Below the pieces are notes generated by a model, which was given only the letters and a program-made list of their open reading frames with translations, searched no databases and was not told the origin of the DNA. Below, one piece after another: positions 45,217 through 57,596 of a stretch of DNA of 64,000 nucleotides. Numbering within the stretch: position 1 is the first letter of the stretch; every line of letters starts with the position of its first letter. Source of the stretch: Mantis religiosa (lineage: Eukaryota > Arthropoda > Insecta > Mantodea > Mantidae); assembly GCA_030765055.1 (NCBI GenBank), contig CM060947.1:222249783-222313782 (forward strand), read 5' to 3'. A program made the position numbers and the translations under genes.

Positions 45217-45480
45217 GGCCACGCCGTTGCTGAGTAGTTGGACCCTTCGGCTCTCTCCCAGTCACAGTTCGACTCCAGTGGACCGCAAAGTGATATTTGT
45301 AGTGGACAACACGGTGCTGGGACGGGTTTTCTTCGGGATCTACGGTTTCCCCCGCCATCACATTCAACCGGTGCTGTATCTTTATCTCATGTCTCATCGG
45401 GGTCTCCTCCTACGGTGCCGCATGTAGTAAAAGCTGACGTTAATCACTATACACACAGACACACACCCACATACATATAC
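45217..45480 (+). repeat. tRNA-derived SINE, family A
   Basis: AGGCCACGCCGTTGCTGAG (box A region) and CAGTTCGACTCCAG (box B) are followed by the family body GACCGCAAAGTGATATT, GACAACACGGTGCTGGG, CACGCCATC-like and CCTACGGTGCCGCATGTAG. The 3' tail is CA-rich (ACACACAGACACACACCC). It lies directly before the RNase H non-LTR segment. Confidence 0.9.
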
Positions 45481-45493
45481 AAACTCTCCTGAT

Positions 45494-46972
45494 ATCGCAC
45501 ATTTGCACTAGAAGTATTTGAAAACTAGTCACTGGGTTATTTACTACTTTCTCTACGATTCCTGCATTCATTTCATCATCCCTTTCTCCCAAATTTCCTC
45601 CCTGGGGAACCATCGGACTTTTCCCTACGCTCTAGTTGTCTGCGCCTCATTGTGTGGCTATACATTTTGAAATAAGCTTCAGTAATGTTCTGACTCAATT
45701 TTCTGTTACGCTGAAGGATTTGCCCTACGGTGAAGGGAATGTGCTAACACGCTCGCTCGCGTCAGTAAGTACTGAATTTCAGCTGCCGGCAATTTCATCC
45801 TTTTACGCACTCCTATATTTGCACATATATCATACTCACATACACACATACGATATACCTATACATACATATCAGCGTCTCTTCTCTCCACAGCCTGATA
45901 TCCTGGTCATCATCTTCATCGAGCCAGAACTTTCAGAAGCCGCTTTGCAGTAGTTTCCGCGAGCTTGTTAGCGACAGTAGCTCAGTCAGTACAGTAGCTG
46001 TTATACCATTTTATAATTTATTCTGATGGTTCCAAGAGCTCAAATAGTGTTAGTTGTGCTTATGTGTGTGGAACCGAACCGTATACACTCTGATTCCATA
46101 CCAGCACTTCCATTTATACTGCAGAGCTTTATGCAATATACATTTTACACGTACGGAGACGAAAGCTGGAGGACTGCTTAATCCTGAGTGATTCCCTCAC
46201 TGCAGTTCAAAGCCTACGGCAGCTGCACAACTACCACCCTATTTTGCAGCGTATACAGAATGCCCTCCACGTTTTACACGCTTCCGTCGTTAGCGTGGTG
46301 TGTGCATGGATCCCTGGTCACGTAGGCTTGCGGGGGATTGAAATGGCGGATTCAGCAGCTAAGACAGCTACCATGAAGCCCAGGGTTTGAGTACCATCTG
46401 TGACATCGGAAGATTGTAGAGCTGTATTCGGAGAGCTGTGCAAACCTACTGGCAGGAAGAGTGGTCCTTTCTCCGCAACAATAAAGTGAAAGAAGTTCCG
46501 ATTCCCTGGGTTACCTCCTGTCGTTCATCTCGTCGTGAGGAGGTGAGTTTGGCTTGGTTACGCATTGGGAACTGCCTTTTTACGCATATTTTTATGTTTA
46601 CAAAGGAGCCTGCTCCAGTATGTCCATTATGTAACGATGCGTTATCTGTCCGACACGTGCTTCTAGAGTGTTTTTGCCTAGCACACCTTAGGACGTCTCT
46701 GCAGCTGCCGGCCAGCTTTGCAGAAATGCTAGCAGATGACAACAAAGTAGTGGAGGAGCTTTTAGGTTCTTTTCTAGGTTATATTTAAGAATTTAGCGAA
46801 GAGGAGCTTTAGCACTTTGGATTTATATTTCTTTTTATTTTGTTGTTTGTTATGTACATGTATTTTTTGTAAGTATATTTACACTTGCATACCGTTTTAG
46901 AACAATTTATATGTGGCTTTTGCCATGAATAATTTTTTAAAGGGCGCTGATAACCCTTGAAGTTGAGCGCCC
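45494..46972 (+). pseudogene. RNase H-bearing I/Jockey-type non-LTR retrotransposon 3' end
   Basis: From about 46019 the sequence reads an RNase H domain: YSDGSKSSNS (Asp), TAELYAIYI (Glu), ILSDSLTAVQSLRQL (Asp), VVCAWIPGHVGLRGIEMADS (His/Asp region). The frame breaks near 46390 and resumes at 46438 with AWLRIGNCLFTHIFMF and a zinc motif VCPLCNDALSVRHVLLECFC. It ends GSFLGYI at 46788. The 3' UTR ends in a stem-loop. Sequence 45494-46182 is duplicated at 1-657. RT and endonuclease are absent, so it is 5' truncated or its 5' part is too decayed. Confidence 0.88.
46942..46972 (+). other. 3' stem-loop of the non-LTR element
   Basis: GGGCGCT and AGCGCCC form a perfect 7-bp stem around a 17-base loop (GATAACCCTTGAAGTTG) at the very end of the element. 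Stem-loops like this at the 3' terminus of Jockey/I-type elements are thought to be bound by their own reverse transcriptase. Confidence 0.7.
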
Positions 46973-46974
46973 GT

Positions 46975-47819
<845 letters not shown>

Positions 47820-47820
<1 letters not shown>

Positions 47821-50640
47821 GTTGACACGACCGAGTGTTTCTTGCATTGTCCAGAACTGCTGTGTTGTTCATCCAGTTTGTCCAATCCAGTCAAACCAAA
47901 GAGCTGAGCTATGTGTTGCCAACATAGTGCAATTCCGCTATCCGCAGCGAAATTTGATTCTTTGGGAGACACTGAGGCGCAAAGCGAAAAAAAATGAGAA
48001 AATGTATTAACTTTTATCAATTTTAGTTTAAAAATGAATCGACAATTGGGAGTAAGATTAAGAAGTAAAATTAAATTAGTTTGGTCATTTCAAGTTTTGA
48101 ATGGATCTTTTATTTTCACTAATGCCTCATAACTAACAAAATCATTAGTTATGTTGCCATTGTGAATTGATCCAGAAATACGTTTTGTATAATGTCTGAC
48201 ATGACGCCAGAAACACTGAGGATTCCTCAGATTTCTGTTCAGCAGTTAGCAGTGAATTGATTAACTAATTTTATTATATTTTATTACGATCCTTTTATAG
48301 ATTTATTCAATTACAGTATCATCATTATCACCATCATCGTCATCATAATTAGAGGCCAGAGGCCCTACGTTTTTCCATAGGTTCACTGCACATGAATTGT
48401 TCTGTTACTGGTCGCGTACGTAAACAACTGCAGGTTGGTATATCCTGGTCATGACAACTGCCTCACTGTAGAAGAAACAAGACAGTCGCGTTATACTACA
48501 CCTTGACGTTGCGTCTGTGTACAAGGCAAGGCTTCACTACTAGTACGCAGAGCATTGTGTTACGTTGTTTTCGACGTTTTCACTTTTGATGGCCATTCTG
48601 TACTTATGAGGTCACTCATACCCTGAGTCTATCTAACTTGTATCTAATGCGGCTGTTATTCCATAATCTTGATAGAAGTACATATGGTATTATAATTTGT
48701 TATAATAATTGTGTTTGTGTTATTGTAGCGGATTTAGTTGAACGTCTGGCAAGATTAAAAAATGTTGTATTCGTAATATTGCCCGTTCTTTTGTGCATTC
48801 TATAATGGCGAGAGAAGGAAGATGAATGTAGCATATCCGATATCGAGACAAAGTTAGAATGTCGAGCCAAAGCTTTAGAATTTTTCATTAATTGGCTCTA
48901 TTAAGCTAATCCTTTCTAAAACAGACTGTTCATATAATCTATGTTCTCATGTTTATGTTGAGATGGGGAGTTATAAATAGGTATGTGCATTGATTTGAAA
49001 GTTACACACGCTGCCAAATTCATTTATTGCTTTCAATAATTAACTTACACATAAACTGTTCATATGTTGGTACAGTAGAATTAAAAAATCCTTGAATTAG
49101 ATGAAATTAATGAAAAACAGTAATAATTCTAAGTGCTTCAAGTAATTAACCGTTATATGCTTGATATGAATAAAAGAAGACAATACTTACATTGAAATAC
49201 TTGTCAATTTCCCGCTTTACTTTTAGAGTGTTTACTAGCCATGGTTTAATACTACTGTTCGCAAGTATTTATGTCCAAATGCTATGACTTGGATAGTTTT
49301 TCTAAGTTCTACTGGGCCAGCAACCAATCGAAATCCTCCAGTGTTACCAAAGTGCACTCGCATAAGTGGGGTCCGACGAGCGCCAAGTGAATCTATCTCT
49401 AATAAATGGAACACGAGTTAATCCGCCTGCCACTTACCACTGACAAAACAATCCACTGAGTTAGTAAAAACGGAAATAATTATTGTAAATGTAAACAGAA
49501 ATAATACTATTCAACTGATTGGCATTGAACGACGTATTCTCGAAGAAAGTGACAATATAATACAAAACTGTGAAACTGCGCTGGAACTTGCAGAAAAACC
49601 GCAAGAAGATTATTTGTGGAAAGAAGCAGCACGTAACGGCATTTTGCATCCCATCATAAATTTGGAAGAGACGATTAAGACATAGAAAATGACGAATTGC
49701 CTCTTGACGTAAGTGACATCAACAGCGATACAGATGAGCCAATGGCAGTTGTATTTAATTAGAAAAACAGAAAGTTCATTAAATTTAAAAAAATACAGTT
49801 TGGGTTCTCTTACATCCAGCACTTAAGACACTACATTTTCTAGGACAGTGTACGAGAGAGAGGGAAATATGAAAAAAGTGGGAATAACGGGGTGGAAACG
49901 CGGAACAGGCAAACGCATCTCATTCGCTGAGGACCACAACTCTTCCCAATTGAAAAACATAATAGACTCTTCTTTTGGGAATGTAACTTGAAACTAAATG
50001 TTTAAAACTTAATTGTGTGCGGCATATCCACAAAGGACGAATTATTATGCACAAAACTGTCAGTGTCATATGCTCTTAGTTTCTTTGTCTTTATGTGGAT
50101 GTAGCACATTGTGTCAAGCACTATGAGAATTTAAAGTTAATTCAACCATGTTGTTACATCTAGGAAAGGTATTCACTTTCTTACTTTATGTGCAATTACT
50201 TCGTAATCATTCGATGCCTTTTACAAACTGTGTTGCTTTTGAAACCATCCGCCCCTTACACTTGAAGATCGCTTAGATAGCGATTTTCACTCAATTTGTT
50301 TCTTCTTGTTTTCCGAATGGGTTCACTCTATGGATGTTTCTTCTCAAAGGAAAGAAAAGAGCAGATAGTAATAAATCAACACTTTAATCTCCAAACTTAA
50401 AAAAGTTCTTTAAACCTTCTAGGACTTTGATTTCCTTTCTCAATAAGGCCTTGCCTACGAAATATGCCTTTGATCTCACATGAGGTTACCTCTGATCAAG
50501 CTTATAAATAGGTGTTTACTTGTGCTGCAAGTATTTACTTGTGATTTATTCAGTACATTATTGGAGCATACATACATCTCTCAAAATGATTTAGTGCTTT
50601 TACTCACTTAAACTCAAGTAGGTGTCTACCTGTAAAAGTG
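47820..50640. other. No gene recognised
   Basis: The sequence is AT-rich. A plus-strand stretch near 49515-49685 reads RRILEESDNIIQNCETALEL and then WKEAARNGILHPIINLEE, which has a protein-like composition but no family I recognise. It has no good start or splice pair, so it is not called as a gene. Confidence 0.4.
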
Positions 50641-50646
50641 CAAGAA

Positions 50647-50840
50647 CGAGGGCTGTTCAATAAAGAATTATCACAATTCGTTTCTTACAACGTACCTTTA
50701 CTCATCCTCATAATTTTGATGGTACATCTCAAAATAGTCTCCCCTGAATGCGATGCAATTATCCCAGCATTTCTACCAGTCTTCAAAGACATGCTGGAAA
50801 ACATTTTTGGAAAGATACTTCAAAATCGCCTCCGCAAATG
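50647..50840 (-). mobile_element. Mariner (family M-B) end fragment, copy 2
   Basis: The terminal repeat CGAGGGCTGTTCAATAAAG and about 195 bases of the 3' part match the other M-B copies, including the C-terminal Cys-Ile-Ala-Phe block on the minus strand. It stops abruptly at a family A SINE, with no mariner sequence beyond it. Confidence 0.88.
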
Positions 50841-50842
50841 AA

Positions 50843-51083
50843 ATGTGTAGTGTTTAACGCCCGGTTTTACTACATACGGCACCGCAGGCGATGACACTGA
50901 TGATACATGAGATGTAGATGGAGCACCGGTGGAATGAGATGGCGGGGAAACCGGAGATCCCGGAGAAAACCCGCCCCAACGCCGTGTTGTCCACCACGAA
51001 TCTCACTTTGTGGTCGCCTGGGATGGAAACCGGGCCGCCTTGGTGAGAGCCAATCAGTCTAACCACTGAGCCATGGCGCGGCC
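50843..51083 (-). repeat. tRNA-derived SINE, family A
   Basis: On the minus strand it starts GGCCGCGCCATGGCTCAG. The box B region GGTTTCCATCCC is mutated. It continues GACCACAAAGTGAGATT, GACAACACGGCGTTGGGG and CACCGGTGCTCCATC, ending AACACTACACATTTCATTT. It is inserted in or next to a mariner fragment. Confidence 0.92.
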
Positions 51084-51319
51084 ACATGTAAGGGATATTA
51101 CAATGTTCTTTGCGTTAAGATTTGTGGTACATATTCATATCCTATGAATCCACTGTATCATAATTTGGTTCATATAAATTTTAAAAACTAGAGAAGGCAC
51201 ACTGCATCCTTGTCTTAAGCCTAGATTTATTTTCTCTATTTTAGGGTGTCGTGCTCCATGTATTTGTGTCTTTGTGTTCTTATAGATATTATTAATAGTT
51301 TCTATTAGGTGAAGTGGAA

Positions 51320-52720
51320 TGCATCTCTTTTTAAGCCGACCGGGAAATCATTCTGTATATACAATGGCTACTTATTGATGCATTTATATGTGCAATGGCT
51401 CATTTTAATACATTTATGTTATTATCAGTTTACGTGGCGGCTACTACAGATACCAGAAGAATGGAAAATGGCTATAATTAAGCTAATATTTAAAAAAGGA
51501 AACAGAAATGAATGTAAAAATTATAGAGGAATCAGTCTCTCAAATACAAGCTATAAAATATTAGAAAAACCTTTAGCAAAAAGATTAACTATACTTACTG
51601 AATCACTACCCAATAATGAACAACACGGATTCGGCCAAGGTACATCCTGTGCTGAATGCGTCTTAGCAGTAAAAATAATACAAAAGATAAGAGAATTTAA
51701 TTTAGAGACCCATATATAGGTATTATTTGTTGATTACGTAAAATCATTTGACCAAGTTATACGGCAAAATCTATGTGATATAATGACTGAAAACGGATAT
51801 CCTCAACATTTAGTTTTAATGATAAAGAAAATGTATGAAGGAACTTTTATTAGCATGGATAATGGTTTTAAGACAGAAACTATCAACCAAGGGGTAAGAC
51901 AGGGTTGCCCTACTCATTTTAATATTTATATCGATGCAGCAGTTACCGAATGGCAGGCTCATTTGGAAGTAAATTTTGTTATGTCGTACAATTTTAATAC
52001 TGTCCTGTTTGCTGATAATCAGGTCATTCTGGCAGATACTGAAGACAGATTACAAATAGCTTTGTACCAACTCAAAAAAACATTGTCAAAATATAATTTT
52101 ATCATTTCAGCAGAGAAAACGAAAGTGATAACTTTTGTTGGTAAACACCCAACACGATCCAAAATGCTACTCAAAAACAAAATACAAAAACAAGTTAAAT
52201 ATTTTAATTACCTAGGTGTTGATGTTTCCTATGAATGTGGCAGATTTAAAATAAAAGGTCTATAAATTTCAAAACTTATGTGGCACTATAAAAGGAACAT
52301 TGAAAAACAAAACAAGAAGAGATACCGTATTAAAGTTTTACAAAACTATGGCAGTGCCTGTTATATCTTATAGAGCCGAAACCTGGACCTTGAACAGAAC
52401 TGACAAAGGAATCATTGAAACGGCTGAAATGAACTTTTGTGGTACGTAGCTGCCTGTACTCTTAAAGATCACATTAAAAGTGAAACAATAAGAGAACAAC
52501 TACAAATATTTACTTTAAATAACAAACTCAGGGAGTACAAACTGAGATGTCAAGATCATCTCTCTCGAAAGCCAGAGGAAAGACTAGCCAAACAGGCCTT
52601 GCAGTATAAAGCAGTTGGTATTAGAGATGTTAGAAGACCACGGATAAGCTGGGAAGAACCCTTCTGAGCCGAATTAGGCCCATCTGGCCTGTCTTGAAGG
52701 TTGATGATGATGTGGTGGCT
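51320..52720 (+). pseudogene. Non-LTR retrotransposon, RT and C-terminal region
   Basis: The segment 51400-51719 reads IPEEWKMAIIKLIFKKGNRN, ENCKNYRGISLSNTSYKILE-like sequence and EQHGFGQGTSCAECVLAVK. A stop and frameshift follow, then FVDYVKSFDQV. From 51783 it reads NQGVRQGCPTHFNIYIDAAV and the active site VLFADNQVIL, where the second Asp of the FADD box reads Asn. The thumb is ISAEKTKVITFVGKH and then FNYLGVDVSYE. The C-terminal remnant at 52437-52667 (LRCQDHLSRKPEERLAKQAL, RDVRRPRISWEE) ends with a GAT-repeat tail near 52705. It is the same broad group as 18430-20240. Confidence 0.9.
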
Positions 52721-52729
52721 ATAAATTCC

Positions 52730-53064
52730 ATTTTTACAATACTAAATGTAAGAAGTGTAATTGCACTTTACATTGAAACTACTTGCACTACACGTGTGGA
52801 ATTGTGAACCTAAAAAGATCATTGCTTTATATCTAGATTTATATGAAGTACATGAAAGAATTGGTGCTTTTAAGCATATTTTGCATAAGGAGTAAGAAAA
52901 GAAGATCCTAAAAGTCTAATTGCCTCGATCGTTATAAACTACGAAGCCAAAGAAAGTCTGTTAGTTTATTATAGCCCATAAATCCGTAGCTATGGATTGT
53001 GTGCAGGTGGTTAGTTTCTAGCAAAGAGATTCTGAGTTCGAATCCCTTGTGCATTTTAAGTTTT
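52730..53064. other. Spacer with a degenerate tRNA-like trace
   Basis: GAGTTCGAATCCC at 53033-53045 is a box B-like match, but no box A at the right spacing and no SINE body were found. Nothing else is recognised. Confidence 0.4.
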
Positions 53065-53125
53065 TACAGATGTGTGCAAATTATTAGACTAAATGGTTAC
53101 ATTTTTAACATATGCCGTTTGTTTT

Positions 53126-54366
53126 CTATTTATTTATCAGAAATAATATTACAAAATATTGTTTCAACTCTGTGTACTTTTTATGCATTCCTTTAGCCTT
53201 TATTACCCCTTTGATGCGTTTAGGCATACTCTCTACAACGGTGGAGCACATTTCCTTTCTTTCTTCATCTCTGTGCCAAATGCTTATCAGGCCCTCAATA
53301 AACTGAACTTTTGTTGTTATTTTCAATTTTTTCAGTCTCTGTGTAACAATACCCCACGGATTCCCTATTGGATTTAAATCAGGGCTATTCCCCAGCCATG
53401 GTAGTTCTTTTATATTGTTTTCTTTGAGGATCTGGGTTACAAGTTTTGCTTTATGGCAGGGAGCACAGTCATGCATGGATACAAAATCACCATTTGGAAA
53501 CCATTCTTTACTTTGCGGAAATAGTCTTGTTTCTAATACACTTTTATACTGTTTCTGCTTCATAGATCCCACACTTATGTATAATCTTCCAGGTTCATGG
53601 ACAGACATCCACCTTCAGACAATTTTTGATGTTGGGTGCTTTACTCTTTGATCGACACACTGAGGGTAAAATGCTTCTTTATTAGTTTTTCTCTCATATT
53701 GGCTGCTCTCTTCACATACTTCAAACATGGATTCATCTGAGAAAATTACCTGAAACAATAAAAACATCTAATAATATCAAACAGGTTTAAAATTGCTCAA
53801 AGTAGTATAACAAAACTAGCAATTAGAGAAACAAAGTTTCGGCTGTTTATTTCATTTCCATAAAATGTACATGTACATATTTTAATTTTATTCTACATAC
53901 AATTTTCATACTATTCACCTTTCACCAAAATTCCACTGGATGTCTCTGCATCTCTCTGGCCCATTCTAAACCCTTCTTTTTTGCGGTTATCAGTTTAGCC
54001 TTTTCACGAAGCCTACACGCTGGTAAAGCTGCTTCACATAACCTTCTGCGAACTACTGAAGCTGATATTTCTGTACCGTACTGCTTTGGTTGATTACTGA
54101 GGTCAATGCTGGTTGCTCTTCTATTTTGTTTTGCCACCTGCACAAGTTTTCGTTGCATCCTTGGTGATAGCTCTCCTTTCCTCCCGCATTTTGCATCCCT
54201 TTTTGTGGTCAACGTCTCACCGAATGTTAAAGCTTGATTAATGCGACTAACAGATTTTTGTGAAATACACAATTTTTTAGCTATTTCACGTAGTGAATAA
54301 AGAGTTTCCTTCAAAAGACTCTCAGTTACAGCTACTTTCCTTGGGGATAATCAGCAGTTTTACCCA
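53126..54366 (-). pseudogene. Tc1-like transposase, two exons, degraded
   Basis: Exon 1 holds the helix-turn-helix region (SLREIAKKLCISQKSVSRIN, SPRMQRKLVQVAKQNRRATS, VVRRRLCEAALPACRLREKA) to EWAREMQRHPVEFW. A TGA codon then precedes AAG and a splice donor. Exon 2 begins VIFSDESMFEV (first Asp), followed after a frameshift by VSMHDCAPCHKAK (second Asp) and NSPDLNPIGNPWGIV, where the catalytic Glu reads Gly. It ends HKKYTELKQYF. The start near 54366 is MGKTAD followed by a frameshift. It is inactive by several lesions. Confidence 0.87.
53750..53918 (-). other. 169-bp spliceosomal intron within a transposase gene
   Basis: On the minus strand AAG is followed by GTGAAT (donor), and TTTATTGTTTCAG (pyrimidine tract and acceptor) precedes GTAATTTTC. 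Removing it joins the conserved transposase segment before FSDES in the correct phase. The intron itself is AT-rich with stops in all frames. Confidence 0.82.
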
Positions 54367-54784
54367 TAACCTCACTTTTGAATCAATGTGAATGCTAAGG
54401 ATAAGATACATGGTGTTACCTGGCTAGAGATCAATTAATAATAAATACTGAGGATATATTAGCCACAAAACACAATAAAGGCAAATATTAACAATCTTCA
54501 GTTACTACATTCACCAAATGAAGGCAATATCACCAAACAGATAAACAGACATGAAGAAAATGGCTGCTCTTAATTCAGAGCTACCACCATATTACTATAA
54601 GTAAAAGAAAAATACCCCAGCTATTAGTAGGTGAGAAATTTCATTGAATATGCTTCGTGTTATAGCAAGGAATAGAATTACGACAAATTGAAATAAGTTA
54701 CGGCGGTAAATAACTATTATTTTAAATGTTAAAATGAATGAAGTAAAAAAACATGAATGAGTCTAATAATTTGCACAGTCTCTA

Positions 54785-55560
54785 TATATGCAATGCACAC
54801 TTATGTAATAGTTATGTCTGTATTTCCAGACTTTTCCAGAAACAGTGCTTTTGGTCTAGACGGATGCGTTTCCAGAACATTCCTTTCAGTCTGGTTCCCT
54901 CATGCCAGGGGGTCATTCAATAGTAAGGACATCTAAAACTACAGGCTTGACGCAACAGACCAATAGCTAACGCACATTCGCTGCTTGCCGTAGTGTAACA
55001 CCAGAAATGCTTCGGTGGCTACAACACAGCGACATCTTGACCAGACAATACGCATGGAGGAATCGTTAGCCAACATCGAAGGACATAGGTCATTAGCAGG
55101 AGAGACAATGTTACACATATCTGTTCTCTATTGTTTAATAACTTCAATTCCAAATGAAAACTATGTGAGCGACGGAATGTCTAGCGAAAAATCAACAATT
55201 ATCAATTCGCTAACCATAATGAAATTTAATATAAAATCTTCCTTGAAATATAATCAAAAGACAAACCGTATGCACTCCCTTCAGGAAACATTTACTGAAC
55301 ATGATGAAGGTATTTTAATTCGTCCTTCCACGAACTATCACAACGAAAAATATTTTGACGAACTTTAACTGAAGTATAATTTGATACCCCTTAAATGTCT
55401 GTAATACGCAACCAATCTTATCGGGCGGCCAGCCCTGGTAACATCGAAGTTTCCTACGCCAGAAAACATCAAGTTGCTAAATATATTATCAATTTGTAAA
55501 GAAACTGTTACACATAGAAGAAAACTAACCCTTAGAAGCGGATACATAAGCTACACTAAG
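54785..55560. other. No gene recognised
   Basis: A 117-codon open stretch at 55015-55368 has no recognisable motif, and I do not support it as a gene. Confidence 0.4.
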
Positions 55561-55563
55561 GTA

Positions 55564-56878
55564 CGACGGCCGTTCACTAAAGAATGATCATAATTTTTTG
55601 CGGTCATAAGGTTTCGCACTAAAATTCAAACTTATTATATTCTGTTAACTTAATGTGAAACAAACACGCCATAATAATTTCACTGTTGGTTCTCCTGGTT
55701 CCCGCCTGTGAGATCCAGGAAAGTTCAGACATTTTCAGTATCACCTACCACTGCAATGGGGGTAACACGCGAGGAACAATATGCGGCATTAAAATTAAGC
55801 TTTCTTCTCAACAAATCTTCAGTTGAGGTCTATACAATGTTGCTGGAGTCCAATGGAGAGTCTGTTATTCACTAAAGCACATCTCGATTGTGGTTTAAAA
55901 TGTTTAAAGAGAGGAGACCATCAATTTCAAAGGAAGGTGGACCCGGTGTTCCAGTTACTGCACTTACGGAAGAAAACATCAACACTGCTGCTGCCATTCT
56001 GAGAGAGGGTCGACGAATTACCTTAAGATCACTTTCTGAAATACTGAACATTTCATTAGGTGCCACCCACACATTGGTGACAGAAACATTACACATGAGA
56101 CGTGTTTGTGCGCGACGAGCTCCAAGACTGTTGATTCCCGAACAAAAGAACATTCGCATGCAGATCTGCATTCAGTTAAAGTTGATGTTAGAGGAAGATC
56201 CGGAGTTTCTTTCAAACATAATCACTGCTGATGAAACCTGGCTACATCATTTTGATCCTGAGAGGAAACAGCAAAGCTCAGTGTGGAAGTGTCTTTCTTC
56301 CCCCAACCCCCAAAAAAGCAAAAGTGGTTGCTTCTGCTGGGAAAGTTATGGTCACCTCCTGCTTTGTTATTCATGGAATGGCTTATCACCATGCTGTAGC
56401 GGCACACACTTCAGTAGCTGGACATTACTACAGGGATGTCCTTAAAACATTGCAAGTCCATATCAGGCGCAAAAGACAACATTTCGTGAAACAGGTTAGA
56501 TGCTGCAACACGGTAATGCGCGACCGCATATTGCCAATATTGCTGAATATTTTGCAAAAATCAACGTGAAGTGCATTTCTCACCCTCCCTATAGTCTGGA
56601 TTTAGCCCCATGTGACTGTTCTCTATTCCCTAACTTGAAGAAACGCATTCGTGAGAGGCATTATCCATCATCAAAGGCAGTGGTGAAGGCTGTGGAGACG
56701 AGTTTGAAGGATCTCTCCGAAAATGCTTTCCAGCATGTCCTAGAAGACTGGCAGGAACATTGGGACAAATGCATCGCATTCAGGGAAGACAATTTTGAGA
56801 AGGGCTATCAAAATTATGAGGATGAGTAAAGATACGTTGCCACAAAAAATGTGATCATTCTTTTTTGAACAGCCCTAG
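55564..56878 (+). mobile_element. Mariner (family M-B), copy 3, longest copy
   Basis: The 1315-bp element is flanked by TA (55562-55563 and 56879-56880). Its inverted ends are CGACGGCCGTTCACTAAAGA and the reverse complement of CTAGGGCTGTTCAAAAAAGA. It is the only copy in the window with the full transposase length. Confidence 0.93.
55756..56829 (+). pseudogene. Mariner transposase of copy 3
   Basis: ATG at 55756 begins MGVTREEQYAALKLSFLL, followed by an HTH half and a stop near 55876. FKERRPSISKEGGPGVPV and ITLRSLSEILNISLGATHTL complete the DNA-binding region. The catalytic domain has ITADETWLHHFDPERKQQSS (first Asp). After a frameshift near 56300 come VMVTSCFVIHGMAYHHAVA and YYRDVLKTLQVHIRRK. 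Near 56500 is LQHGNARPHIAN, where the second catalytic Asp (HDNARPH in the family) reads Gly, then SLDLAPCDCSLFPNLKKR (third Asp). It ends YQNYEDE at 56829. It is DD34D-type by motif and dead. Confidence 0.92.
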
Positions 56879-56959
56879 TATTAGATTATCTCCACTGTTA
56901 CCCTTATCATCCTGTTTATATATTCATACAGTGCACAAATAACTCTTTGTTTACATACA

Positions 56960-57100
56960 CTAGGGTAACCCTTATCCTGAAAGATGCATGTCGGGTAACT
57001 CTAAGCTCTATGTATTCTGGGCTGATTTGAGCTTCATTTCACCAATTCTATTCATCGTCTGATATGACTTAACACTGGAGGATGTAAATTACACAAACAA
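56960..57100 (+). repeat. SINE family B, 3' fragment
   Basis: CCCTTATCCTGAAAGATGCA, TAACTCTAAGCTCTATG and CGTCTGATATGACTTAACAC match the 3' half of the copy at 38091. The tRNA-like head is missing. It ends in AAATTACACAAACAAG. Confidence 0.85.
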
Positions 57101-57129
57101 GTCGCACTTTTTGTCTATTTTGTTAATAT

Positions 57130-57592
57130 TGACACTTTGTGGGTGTCGTGGAATTAAAACCCTTGTTTGCAGAAAATTAAAATGATTTTTATTACAGTAA
57201 AAGACGCTTTGTACAAATTTACAGTAGCAAAATGGCGTAACATACACAAACGCCGTCTTTAAGGTCGTCTCGTTTTCAGCTGCACATAAACAAAAGAAAG
57301 AAATCTCTGAGGTACACTTCAAATGTCCACACACTCACAATTACTACACAGCTCTACGCTCAATTAACAACTCACTATAAGCTCTAACACTTTGCGGATG
57401 TTTATAATTTCAGTCATTGTTCTAGAATGCAGTAAAACGCCCGCGACTCAGCTAAACAAAGACTGAACTATCCAGGTATCACTGTCTCTTTCTTTCTTTG
57501 TTTTTTCGCTCTCTCGGCAAGCGTCCAGCCAGCTCTGCGCCCACGCGCCGGGTATGGCTCGCAACCGCGGCACAACAATGCGATTGGCGACA
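57130..57592 (-). repeat. Solo LTR related to the Ty3/gypsy element
   Basis: The 463-bp segment starts TGACACTTTGTGGGTGTCGT and ends GCGATTGGCGACA (TG...CA). It is flanked by a perfect 4-bp duplication ATAT (57126-57129 and 57593-57596). Its left end closely resembles the gypsy LTR here (TGTGACTTTGTGGGTTCGTG) and its right end resembles ATTGGTTGACA. No internal region is present, so it is most likely the product of recombination between two LTRs. Strand is assigned by similarity to the full element. Confidence 0.83.
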
Positions 57593-57596
57593 ATAT

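Larger units (their letters stand above)
53067..54782 (-). mobile_element. Tc1-like transposon with an intron-bearing transposase
   Basis: The 1716-bp element has inverted repeats sharing TGTGCAAATTATTAGACT near both ends, flanked by TA (53065-53066 and 54783-54784). It carries one minus-strand transposase, split by a spliceosomal intron. It is longer than typical Tc1 elements, partly because of the intron and non-coding ends. Confidence 0.9.

Noticed and set aside
49515..49685. Protein-like plus-strand stretch (RRILEESDNIIQNCETALEL)
   Set aside because: There is no start, splice pair or recognised family; it is too short to separate from chance.
52990..53050. tRNA gene or SINE head near GAGTTCGAATCCC
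   Set aside because: Only the box B-like motif is present; there is no cloverleaf and no SINE body.
55015..55368. 117-codon open frame
   Set aside because: There are no motifs, no flanking promoter or splice evidence, and the length is within chance expectation for 64 kb in six frames.
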